This document shows, one piece after another, positions 48,401 to 53,284 of a stretch of DNA of 64,000 bases. Origin of the DNA: Mesostigma viride (taxonomy: Eukaryota > Streptophyta > Mesostigmatophyceae > Mesostigmatales > Mesostigmataceae); contig RPFO01000082.1 in assembly GCA_009746045.1 (NCBI GenBank), positions 5,070,972 to 5,134,971 of the forward strand. Direction: 5' to 3'. How positions within the stretch are numbered: the first letter of the stretch is position 1; each line of letters begins with the position of its first letter. The position numbers were made by a program, and so were the translations under genes. The notes below the pieces were generated by a model. That model did no database searches. It saw only the letters and a list, made by a program, of their open reading frames with translations, and was not told the DNA's origin.

Positions 48401-51400
48401 GAAGCCGATTCTTGCGAAATTGGGACGTGCATAACGAGGGGATATGACAAACCTCACCCTCCCCCTGGCCCCACTAGGCATAAAAATCATGGCGAGGGCG
48501 TGCAAGGGCAGGCCCCTGCCAGGGTTCACTCTAACCAGCAGGGTTCACTCTAATCAGCAAAGTACACAGCTGACTCAGCCCTCGATCTCCCATGTAATGC
48601 CAGCAGGGCAAGGATACAGGTTGAGCTTCTCCAGCTGTGCGCAGTAGTGTAGACCCTCCAGCGTGGTTAGCCCTGCGTCAGCGCACCCACATCAATTGAC
48701 AGGAGGCAGTAGCAACAACACAACAACCCTTCACCGCGGTCAGCCCTGCGTCAGCCCACCCACAGCATTTTACAGGAAAAGAAGCAAAAACACAACAACC
48801 CTTCAGCGTAGTCAGCCCTGCGTCAGCCCATCCACGGCTGGTGCACAAGATAGCACTTAAATTCAAAAGGGCATGAGGGCATGAGGGCATGAGGGCATGA
48901 GGACATGAGGACGTGAGGGCACGAGGGCAAGAGGGCATGAGGGCGTGAGGGCGTGAGGGCGTGAGGGCATGAGGGCATGAGGGCATGAGGGCATGAGGGC
49001 ATGAGGGCATGAGGGCATGAGGGCATCAGGGAACGAGGGCGGGAGGGCACAAGGGCGTGAGGGCGTGAGGGCGTGAGGGCGTGAGGGCGTGAGGGCGTGA
49101 GGGCGTGAGGGCGTGAGGGCGTGAGGGCGTGAGGGCATGAGGGCGTGAGGGCGTGAGGGCGTGAGGGCGTGAGGGCGCGAGGGCGCGAGGGCATGAGGGC
49201 ATGAGGGCATGAGGGCATGAGGGCATGAGGGCATGAGGGCATGAGGGCATGAGGGCATGAGGGCATGAGGGCATGAGGGCATGAGGGCATGAGGCATGAG
49301 GGCATGAGGACATGATCACGGCCACCGGCTTGGCGTGGAGATTGGTCGTAATTCTCTTGGCTGCCTTTCCCAAAATTTCTCCCGAAATCCTTCTTGCCCC
49401 CACTGCGCCATCTTCTCCCCCTTCTCTTGCCCCCACTGCGTCGTCTTCTCCCCCTTCTCTTGCCCCCACTGCGCCATCTTCTCCCCCTTCTCTTGCCCCC
49501 ACTGCGTCGTCTTCTCCCCCTTCTCTTGCCCCACTGCGCCATCTTCTCCCCCTTCTCTTGCCCCCACTGCGTCGTCTTCTCCCCCTTCTCTTGCCCCCAC
49601 TGCGTCGTCTTCTCCCCCTTCTCTTGCCCCCACTGCGCCGTCTTCTCCCCCTTCTCTTGCCCCCACTGCGCCATCTTCTCCCTCTTCTCTTGCCCCCACT
49701 GCGTCGTCTTCTTCCCCTTCTCTTGCCCCCACTGCGTCGTCTTCTCCCCCTTCTCTTGCCCCCACTGCGCCATCTTCTCCCCCTTCTCTTGCCCCCACTG
49801 CGCCATCTTCTCCCCCTTTTCTTGCCCCCACTGCGCCATCTTCTCCCCTTCTCTTGCCCCCACTGCGCCATCTTCTCCCCCTTTTCTTGCCCCCACTGCG
49901 TCATCTTCTCCCCCTTCTCTTGCCCCCACTGCGTCGTCTTCTCCTCCTTCTCTTGCCCCCACTGCGCCATCTTCTCCCCCTTCTCTTGCCCCCACTGCGC
50001 CATCTTCTCCCCCTTTTCTTGCCCCCACTGCGTCATCTTCTCCCCCTTCTCTTGCCCCCACTGCGTCGTCTTCTCCTCCTTCTCTTGCCCCCACTGCGTC
50101 GTCTTCTCCCCCTTCTCTTGCCCCCACTGCGTCGTCTTCTCCTCCTTCTCTTGCCCCCACTGCGTCGTCTTCTCCTCCTTCTCTTGCCCCCACTGCGCCA
50201 TCTTCTCCCCCTTCTCTTGCCCCCACTGCGCCATCTTCTCCCCCTTTTCTTGCCCCCACTGCGTCATCTTCTCCCTCTTCTCTTGCCCCCACTGCGTCGT
50301 CTTCTTCCCCTTCTCTTGCCCCCACTGCGTCGTCTTCTCCCCCTTCTCTTGCCCCCACTGCGCCATCTTCTCCCCCTTTTCTTGCCCCCACTGCGTCATC
50401 TTCTCCCCCTTCTCTTGCCCCCACTGCGTCATCTTCTCCCCCTTCTCTTGCCCCCACTGCGTCGTCTTCTCCTCCTTCTCTTGCCCCCACTGCGTCGTCT
50501 TCTCCCCCTTCTCTTGCCCCCACTGCGTCGTCTTCTCCCCCTTTTCTTGCCCCCACTGCGTCATCTTCCGCCCACCATTCGTCACACCTTCCACCAAAGC
50601 TGTTGACGCACAACACGGTGATTCGCCACACGGGACATGACTATCCATGCGTGCATGGCACTCCCAAGCTTCCAGGCATTCATCAGCCGCACGGCAATCA
50701 ATAAGATGCACAGCAAGTATAAACTGTGTGGTCTACCTCGCGGCAATCAATAAGGTACATGGCAACAATAACCACATGACGATGTTAACCCGCATGTCAA
50801 TAATAAAACCACACGGCAATAATAAAATCACACAGCCATGATAAAACCACACGGCAATAATAAAATCACACAGCTATGATAAAACCATACGGCAATAATA
50901 AAACCACACGGCAAGAGCGTAAACCGCACGACCATACCAGGGCGCGCGCAGTCCATCCATACAGCAGCCGGTAGCTTCATGCCTCCATCACCGGCGCACC
51001 ATAATTACTCACCGTTGCGTGACAGGTCCAGCGCGCGCAGCGACGTGAACCCGCGCAGGCTGGCACCCAGGAACGCAACCGTCTGCTTCCCGTACCCTGG
51101 CAGGGAGAGGGACTCAAGCCGGCCCTGGTCCTGGGGGTCAAAGCCTGCGAAGGCGCACACGCCGTGGCATGGCGTAGCGACACGTGGCGCAAGGCAGCAC
51201 CAGAGGCGCGTTGAAGATTGAATGCATGGGGGGTGCGGGCAGGCGGGCGGGTGGGTGGGTAAGTTGAGAAAGAAGATCCGAAGGATACTGCGTTCAAGCC
51301 TGCATTATGGGTACTGTGTCAAATATCCCAGAGGCACATGACGCGCCTGTCAACTCCAAACCATCCCATCCTCATTTCCATCCCCCCTGCCCTCGTGCGC

Positions 51401-51703
51401 ACATGGGAGAGTACCCACCAACCGCGGCGAGTAAAACCTGCAGCTAGCGGTAGTGGCATGACACTGTCTAGAAAAGTACATAGGACCGGGTCACATAGAC
51501 AGCTACCTTAAGTGAGTAAGAGGGGATACCCCCTTACCTGCTGCCCGTATGCGATCCAGTGCCCAGTCTTCGGTCGCGGTGACCCCCCCTAAGGGTTTGC
51601 TTTCAGGGGCTGGGGGTGTTGTGGGGGCAACACCCCCCTGTTGCGCCTTTTCCCTCTCTTTTGCCTTTGGCGCTAGGGGGGGCTTCTGCAGTAACCGTGG
51701 CAT
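18451..51703 (-). CDS. CEP72: CEP72/LRRC36-type leucine-rich repeat coiled-coil protein, 12 exons
   Basis: CEP72 relatives act at centrosomes, centriolar satellites or basal bodies. Exons in transcription order: 51703-51538, 51144-51013, 48672-48618, 47988-47893, 33500-33442, 25802-25712, 25024-24486, 23869-23427, 22730-21953, 21055-20898, 20181-19982, 18556-18451. The sum is 2823 bp = 940 codons plus stop, and all junctions keep phase. Residues 57-170 carry the family's LRR block: LESLSLPG, LRALDLSRN, LEGLHYCAQLEKLNLYFNC, LDIRLNPVTR, VPDYRSLSIYLLPSLRRLD. An acidic/Ser-rich and then Gly/Pro/Gln-rich disordered middle follows (about 201-786), then a coiled coil (788-940) ending NNEHLMEVNERLRQELAAL, like the C-terminus of animal CEP72. 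The start is the first ATG of exon 1; a 5' non-coding exon is possible. Two donors are weak (GTATCC after exon 3, GTCAGT after exon 5). Intron 4 (14.4 kb) holds the retrotransposon and intron 5 (7.6 kb) the 34-bp array. Confidence 0.88.
18890..19660 (+). mobile_element. 3' tail of a non-LTR (LINE) retrotransposon ORF
   Basis: An open frame of about 247 aa resembles the C-terminal end of LINE reverse-transcriptase proteins: LFKVLLLTILTYGAEAWTL, a middle helix, then RRLQFAGHLART and a trailing region with conserved Trp. The reverse transcriptase and endonuclease domains are absent, so this is a 5'-truncated copy. It lies in the last CEP72 intron (18557-19981), antisense to the gene. Confidence 0.8.
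20192..20690 (-). repeat. 66-bp AT-rich tandem repeat, CEP72 intron 10
   Basis: About seven to eight copies with a 66-bp period (first interval 72 bp), followed by a TATACATGTATATA-type tract at 20690-20730. The array touches the exon 11 acceptor: each minus-strand unit carries CAACCACTAAT, a branch-point-like string also present just before the true acceptor. Confidence 0.93.
21041..21155 (-). repeat. Duplicated exon-10 start and acceptor
   Basis: The true acceptor and exon start, CACCAG then GCAACGCGGAGCTGG (exon edge 21055), are copied about 87 bp upstream in the transcript as CTGCCAGGCAACGCGGCGC (21128-21150). Confidence 0.7.
23222..23447 (-). repeat. 27-bp array carrying eight GTAAGT donors, CEP72 intron 8
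   Basis: Minus-strand GTAAGT (plus ACTTAC) occurs at 23421, 23394, 23367, 23340, 23313, 23286, 23259 and 23232, exactly 27 bp apart. The one at 23421 is the phase-consistent donor of exon 8; the others are copies of the exon end plus donor running into the intron. Confidence 0.93.
25795..26100 (-). repeat. Repeated exon-6 acceptor edges
   Basis: The acceptor edge of exon 6, GGCGGCTGCCAG then ATCTGC (edge 25802), recurs at 25901-25935 and 25999-26030, with a partial copy at 26091-26100. A further diverged copy lies beyond the 34-bp array at 32844-32862. Confidence 0.85.
26147..32706 (-). repeat. 34-bp minisatellite, 193 copies, CEP72 intron 5
   Basis: A head-to-tail array whose unit begins CCAGGGCAGGTTGGTGACCA and ends AAGGCGAA on the plus strand. 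The length of 6560 bp equals 193 x 34 minus 2, matching two visible 1-bp deletions (near 27152 and 29893). Variation is confined to a few positions (CAGG/CGGG/TGGG; CAAAAC/CACCAAAC/CACGAAAC). Since 34 is not a multiple of three and the unit has no minus-strand stop in any frame, three frames of about 2200 codons run through it; none is a gene. Confidence 0.98.
32707..32830 (-). repeat. 35-bp diverged relatives of the 34-bp unit
   Basis: Three and a half copies starting CTGGTTGTGTAATACCAC and ending AACAAAACAAGGCTAA. The shared AAAACAAGG core and similar length point to common origin with the adjacent array. Confidence 0.85.
33338..33455 (-). repeat. Duplicated exon-5 end and donor of the CEP72 gene
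   Basis: The exon 5 end and donor (GGCGACTCG, GTCAGTGACACC on minus; exon edge 33442) have a diverged copy 95 bp into the intron: GGCGACTCAGTCCGTAACACC at about 33338-33358. Confidence 0.6.
33678..34300 (+). repeat. 5' LTR of the chromovirus
   Basis: 623 bp, starting TGTTACGGCCCTAACCC and ending GGCTCGTAACA, with TGTTAC/GTAACA terminal inverted repeats. A TGG-starting primer-binding-site candidate (TGGTTATCGGAGG) begins at 34302, one base after the LTR; the tRNA it would pair with is not identified. Confidence 0.93.
34301..35577 (+). other. Retrotransposon leader between 5' LTR and gag
   Basis: About 1.28 kb without a convincing coding frame. It contains the primer-binding-site candidate and a short ATA trinucleotide run near 35030-35045. 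It probably serves as 5' UTR and packaging region. Confidence 0.6.
35578..37628 (+). CDS. Gag polyprotein, two overlapping frames
   Basis: The nucleocapsid/capsid precursor of the retrotransposon. The first frame (from 35578, about 200 residues) is Gln/Pro-rich. The second (36153-37628) holds the capsid-like region (DEWERMVLAVYWAW through FGKFRQGSTPFREFL, the retrotransposon-gag signature) and a CCHC zinc knuckle, CFACGEVGHLKREC, about 1.04 kb into the second frame. The frames differ by -1. A C6 run at 36184-36189 would join them smoothly (ELPP to RYDEDAEE), either by programmed -1 slippage or because one base was lost or gained. The first frame opens with GTG in a near-perfect Kozak context (ACCGTGG); its first ATG is at 35770. 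This may be a mutated start or non-AUG initiation. Confidence 0.85.
37628..41821 (+). CDS. Pol polyprotein: protease, RT, RNase H, integrase, chromodomain
   Basis: An intact frame of 1397 codons in the -1 frame relative to gag, overlapping the gag stop (TAGTG at 37626-37630). Domains: aspartic protease with DTGAS at 111-115; reverse transcriptase from about 362 with YLDD at 499-502; RNase H around VVATDAS (about 643-649); integrase with the HHCC finger at about 954-998, and a core with Asp near 1028 and 1089 and Glu near 1125 (D-D-35-E spacing); then a GPF/Y-like motif and a C-terminal chromodomain (about 1335-1397) containing VAEIVDHRD, YRVRW and a CERLLREYKK ending. The chromodomain places it among chromoviruses, which target heterochromatin marks. 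About 28 extra residues lie between the RT fingers and YLDD. All catalytic motifs are present, so the protein could still be active. Translation may need frameshifting or reinitiation. Confidence 0.95.
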   Translation: MSLPLGVEVAVAQVDRVDSVVGVNSVDSSSSAVQAPLVADTGASMEPVGEAPATATIPASGSNADAPPTHAAPRSAARSLLLFRGGLAVPSTALDPFLKGKTVMDVQFMVDTGASTSFINEALARRAGYTIRPHATVVNVTYSDGRKNPSPGLVDIKAVIQGIPVELTATVAPLGAADIIIGIDWMDAQDVDISIKRRVVWFPDGSFWSPVGEYQAQGPTVHNVTHEREFTQPRQASQILMSIKSLEGKLRQGKEYYMYRLDLAAVELMLNEIGVGFTPEETERYNAVLAARAKLFDESKQEFPPPRSVLHRIQLQEGYGPTTSPMYRMGPVELVELKKILMALLERGLIEPSNSPFSAGVLLVPKPGGKWRLVTDYRKLNAITVKSKYPLPRIDDIFNRVQGATCFTVLDCADGFWQLRIAPEDCHKTAFNTPFGHYQFRVAAMGLCNSPASFQMLMNDILRPVMGTAHLPQVSRDLEDPNRGAKPPWSYKRTCALAYLDDILVYSKTFEDHLEDVATVLRIMEEENLSVRKAKVRAGRSVPFLGHTLSAAGVATDPSKIASIQQWPTPTNVKGVRSFLGVASYYRRFIPRFATIAAPINALLKKGVPFVWSEPCQQAFEALKRSLTTAPVLVISDPSKPFVVATDASKVAIGGVLLQDQGQGLQPVEYISRTMIPAERNYPVHQQELLAVVYCCHTWRHHLLGAQFDVAISEQGDLDPHRLIIHTDHRPLTHLLAQPNLVPRQARWLEYLSQFAPFKIQYVKGAENVVPDALSRREDYWFYEDLGVLHTTCVPAQAPGTSYGDLPRSPQARYLFHTGRTTMDDLSPDWGSHEDVRAPGEGEGSHSRLPLSHVVPAQGIFHLQPIGSPTIFSEYVYQTLETEEEADAYTVTSVLETLISRFTVTEAAALEAIRSHPQQMGKLPCKFQDGRLYVMVRPDCWRLYVPEICRAALLHELHDSLTGGHQGIHRLLPRARKNFYWPGMREYIETYVRECPSCQIMKSRNTGSQAIPKTLPDPMAPWDSLMMDFIGPFRKTKHGNSMILVFLDRLTRMCHLAPCPAELTAEACAKLYLHHVFRYHGLSRQFISDRDKLFTARFWQEFFERLGTKVSLGTAYHSSSSHLVERLNRTVQETMRHYTDAVGGNWEEFLGLVEFSLNNAPQAAHGFTPFFLNTGRHPLTPTDLLTSPALAEKTVRRDTLEGVEKLLVQMRQAHDSAVRGYRAAAERYMARTASRLDARTPSIEAGDWVLVEGPRLGRFSEKVGGELKTKLRPMFLGPHKVLEKLGDVMFKVDIPSSWNTSPNFHRDQLKLYHQNSIQGRLNPPAPVEYNPETGEQEDEVAEIVDHRDIQRGRSRQRQYRVRWRFTQHDYEDSWRTENELGGCERLLREYKKRCALH
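41945..42480 (+). pseudogene. 5' part of retrotransposon accessory ORF, interrupted
   Basis: The frame starts about 120 bp after pol, stops at a TAG (42194-42196) and continues open to 42480, where it would run on into the sequence now found after 42869. The inverted copy of this region (42481-42826) has a serine codon (TCG) in place of the TAG, so the stop looks like a point mutation made after the duplication. No known domain; acidic start, then Gln/Glu/Arg-rich. The first codon of the frame is GTG and the real start is unknown. Confidence 0.55.
42089..42826. repeat. Fold-back inverted repeat, two 346-bp arms
   Basis: Arms 42089-42434 and 42481-42826 are inverted copies with a few percent divergence, separated by 46 bp. 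The spacer sequence is repeated directly after the second arm (42441-42484 and 42826-42869, one mismatch in 44 bp). This fits duplication of the left arm in inverted orientation with a copied junction, probably a template-switch event during reverse transcription or replication. Confidence 0.93.
42804..43853 (+). CDS. Retrotransposon accessory ORF, unknown function
   Basis: A 349-codon open frame from an ATG that lies in the inverted arm, so the first eight or so codons are probably not ancestral; the conserved-looking part starts at SELKLCISRQ. A hydrophobic/Cys-containing N-terminal third (SACGDCQDVLEAL, LCTGCWEW) is followed by an acidic patch (about 110-150) and a long Arg/Glu/Ser/His-rich basic tail. 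I recognise no family. It does not resemble an envelope protein: no signal peptide or membrane segment is visible. It may join the next frame by a +1 shift. Confidence 0.55.
   Translation: MSANNEASELKLCISRQVGFLIGVEWRTTSVEGQVVAVAWEQHPPLSACGDCQDVLEALIAYPRLALLLIPDRVRKRLPDAFRRVTLRGALCTGCWEWSLRGACRRIWKMDEAEGDDPEGEGDMLLADDGSDDDLPRVRRDDPEEDGVPWAEQVGTRPPRRLIVYNGEAVMARTRRFPTKGRPRGRPSVVVAPRDRSGERHGESRPAPRHERGGQSARHETPRESIRRRDGHCVQEDPRREMPRPTRHEESRPELRRGDWWEARRDSAQDLYHAHGARERRRHTSRESRQQEELRESRRRETRQAPFHPRDNHGSLDRVKHTGSASDLTGAAAGRGQPGRARERERSPV
43789..44775 (+). CDS. Second retrotransposon accessory ORF, unknown function
   Basis: The frame is open from 43789 to the stop at 44773-44775 and overlaps the end of the preceding ORF in the +1 frame. 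No ATG lies near its beginning (the first candidate start is GTG at 43855), so it may be translated as an extension of the upstream ORF. The product has a Pro/Ala/Gln-rich start and then a globular-looking region with FVVDIEVGYPRPSLPPPSGFYY, a conserved-looking core and a basic end. No family was recognised. It ends about 300 bp before the polypurine tract. Confidence 0.5.
   Translation, partial: QGRPLGADNPAEPGNANGHPFEVPTTDRCVSAALIPAPAPEQPQPALAPHPAPAQPQPVLARSVETPVQEIAPRRDVIPAQEWVRGTYARNRVIVPLHPVVGFVVDIEVGYPRPSLPPPSGFYYPASLRFRGGSSVLFQREGTFDSVSFLLHAHVPAPVPSESRYEPVIVGTTATYDLHPPPLPQYRAEHHLRQIAYPKLMPIPGASYMRKQLPEIAAAPGFYCESEKAQKELLLMAAGYFAETGCGEVDVEQGFIRFTRLPYMAAFLSYWPPDVWIEKSTLRQQTRNDYQVAFNADVVAAPPGKIPEIMTEHGYNALRRHRAQQGFQ
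45073..45087 (+). other. Polypurine tract
   Basis: GGGGAGGGGGAGGAG directly before the 3' LTR, the expected primer site for plus-strand DNA synthesis. Confidence 0.85.
45088..47033 (+). repeat. 3' LTR of the chromovirus, split by an insert
   Basis: The LTR parts are 45088-45356 and 46678-47033, colinear with the 5' LTR. The break falls in a GTAGGGGTTG string of the 5' copy. The LTR ends GTAACA and is followed by the target duplication TCCCG. Confidence 0.93.
45357..46677. mobile_element. 1321-bp nested non-autonomous insert, CACTA-like left end
   Basis: It starts CACTAAGCG and ends GCATAGTC, with GGG on both sides. CACTA/EnSpm transposons begin CACTA and make 3-bp target duplications, so the left end and a GGG duplication fit, but the right end (TAGTC, not TAGTG) does not match exactly. 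The right terminus is a perfect hairpin (46655-46677, 8-bp stem). Inside are tandem copies of a 67-bp unit (about 46130-46315) ending in a 52-bp near-perfect palindrome (46287-46338). No transposase is encoded. Since the 5' LTR lacks it, it arrived after the retrotransposon integrated. Confidence 0.6.
47596..47920 (-). repeat. Repeated exon-4 end and donor of the CEP72 gene
   Basis: The exon 4 end and donor (AGGCTGAACCCCGTCACCAG, GTGGGC; edge 47893) recur at about 47811-47835 (CTGAACCCTGTTATCAGG) and 47596-47627 (CTGAACGCTGTCACCAG then GTGAGG). Confidence 0.8.
48655..48838 (-). repeat. Repeated exon-3 start and acceptor of the CEP72 gene
   Basis: The acceptor edge of exon 3, GCTGACGCAG then GGCTAACCACGCTGG (edge 48672), recurs about 73 and 144 bp upstream in the transcript (48735-48762, 48804-48838), with a CAACAACCC-containing stretch between copies. 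Confidence 0.85.
48868..49312 (-). repeat. 8-bp GGGCATGA/GGGCGTGA array, CEP72 intron 2
   Basis: About 55 octamer copies in blocks of CAT- and CGT-containing variants. It gives a spurious SCPHALMP frame on the minus strand. Confidence 0.95.
49392..50570 (-). repeat. 33-bp tandem array, about 36 copies, CEP72 intron 2
   Basis: The unit starts TCTTGCCCCCACTGCG on plus and varies mainly at CGTCGT, CGCCAT or CGTCAT. A few 1-bp changes (near 49530 and 49848) shift register. Frames of 400-600 codons on both strands follow from the 33-bp period and are not genes. Confidence 0.96.
50790..50920 (+). repeat. Short AATAATAAAA/CCACACGGC interspersed repeat, CEP72 intron 2
   Basis: Five to six irregular copies of a 25-30 bp unit alternating CACACGGCAATAATAAAA with CACAGCCATGATAAAA. 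Confidence 0.8.
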
Positions 51704-53284
51704 CCCCACCCAGGGAGCGCAGAACGCATCCAGACAAGCAGAGAGAGGGTTGTTAGCATTGCTGATGTAGTTACCCTCCTAAATATATTCACAATGTTGG
51801 GAAAGTGTTAAGTATTTTGAGCCCCTGGATAGCCTGAGCATTGCAGCATCCTTGGCCGGCCAGGAACTATACGGGATAAGTTCATAGACTACACGGCCAT
51901 TCCCAATACGACGCCCCCCAAAACTCTGTCCCCGCTTCACATATGCCAGCTGCGTAGTATACCATGTAGCTCGGCGGAAACTATTCTATTCATAGCTCGG
52001 TGTCGTACGAATGTGGGGTAGCTGGAGCTTACGTGCAGGCCCAATGACGCATGGCTAATTTGCTAGAAACATCCTTTCTAAGAGCGAAAAACTTTAGGTG
52101 CAAGCCACAACATTGAAGGCAATGAAAAGAATGTTGTGCGGCCAACTGCACGATCCCCAAGGTAAAATATGCAAGCGAAAGCCCACCACTTCCTAATGTA
52201 ATCAAACGGATTACAAGGGAATCGAAAACCCAGAGCTTGGTGAATTATTTACCTTGTCCTGCACATTTGTGCCTGCCGCCCTGATAGCGGATGAGGCACT
52301 TCCCCCTCTCGCGCTCTTTGGGGGCATCTAGCAACCCCAGAGGTGTCGGTACCTCCTTTGACCCTCTCTACCGAGTTTACGCGATTGGACTAGGGACTCA
52401 TAGCTGCGCTGAGATCATTTTCGGAATCGTTAGGCTGGAGAGATGGTTGACAAACTGACTTACAAATGCATCGCTAGCATCATCCAAGGCGATCCGGTGC
52501 AAAGTGCAAACCCGACACACTTGCGCCCCGCATAATTGCACAGCCAATAACAGAAACATAGACACTAGCTGGCAGTGTCGATCTAACAGGTTACCCCTTC
52601 TTTACAAAAAATGAAACTCGTGTTCCATTTGTTGTCCCTGCCATGCAAGTATGGTAAAAACACAGGCAGCGGATATGACGAAAATGTTGGACGAAATCCC
52701 GCTCTCAAAAGCGCGCAAAATTGAGTAATTCAAGCGCAGGAATGTCCGTATCTTTCTACGGATTGGCACTTGTCTCGATTCTACGCTCGGTTCAGTGTGG
52801 GACGCGAGAAGACTGTATGCACAGGCCACGCGTCAAGCCCCGCGTTCCCCTCGCCAAATTTTGGTGCTTGTCAAAACCGTGCATGGTTGAAAGTTGAAAG
52901 AACGGTCAAACCGCAGCCTTTTCGTCCCATCAACGCGGCCGTGGCACAGGATGAAATGGCAGGAATTATGAAACAACGCTCGGCAATGCAGGCCAAGAGA
53001 GAATTTGTGAATGCACTGCCTGTGCTACTTTGCTGGAACCATAAGCGGAAATCAATTATGCATAGCCCTGGTCCGCCTAATCTGGCTTTAACTGGTACTT
53101 GATGAAAGCGCGGTACGGCCAAGCCCTTTTTCGCTCCTTCAAATGATTTTTTGAATTATGGCATGGAATTTCCCCACGGTACCATGCTTGCCTTGGAGAT
53201 GCGACGCGTTCGTTGTAGCATCTGCTAACCATTTTGGCCCGGTGCTGGTAAAGTAAGCGAAGCAACGCAGCTAGGACTTCGGGG
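51704..53284. other. Intergenic region between divergent genes
   Basis: About 1.6 kb between the CEP72 start codon (minus) and the ATG of the next gene (plus). It presumably contains both promoters and 5' UTRs. No repeat array, conserved frame or clear core promoter element is seen. Confidence 0.5.

Noticed and set aside
48823-50711. Minus-strand frames of 602 and 561 codons and plus-strand frames of about 440 codons
   Set aside because: Products of the 8-bp and 33-bp arrays within CEP72 intron 2; several overlapping frames are open at once and the repeat register explains them.
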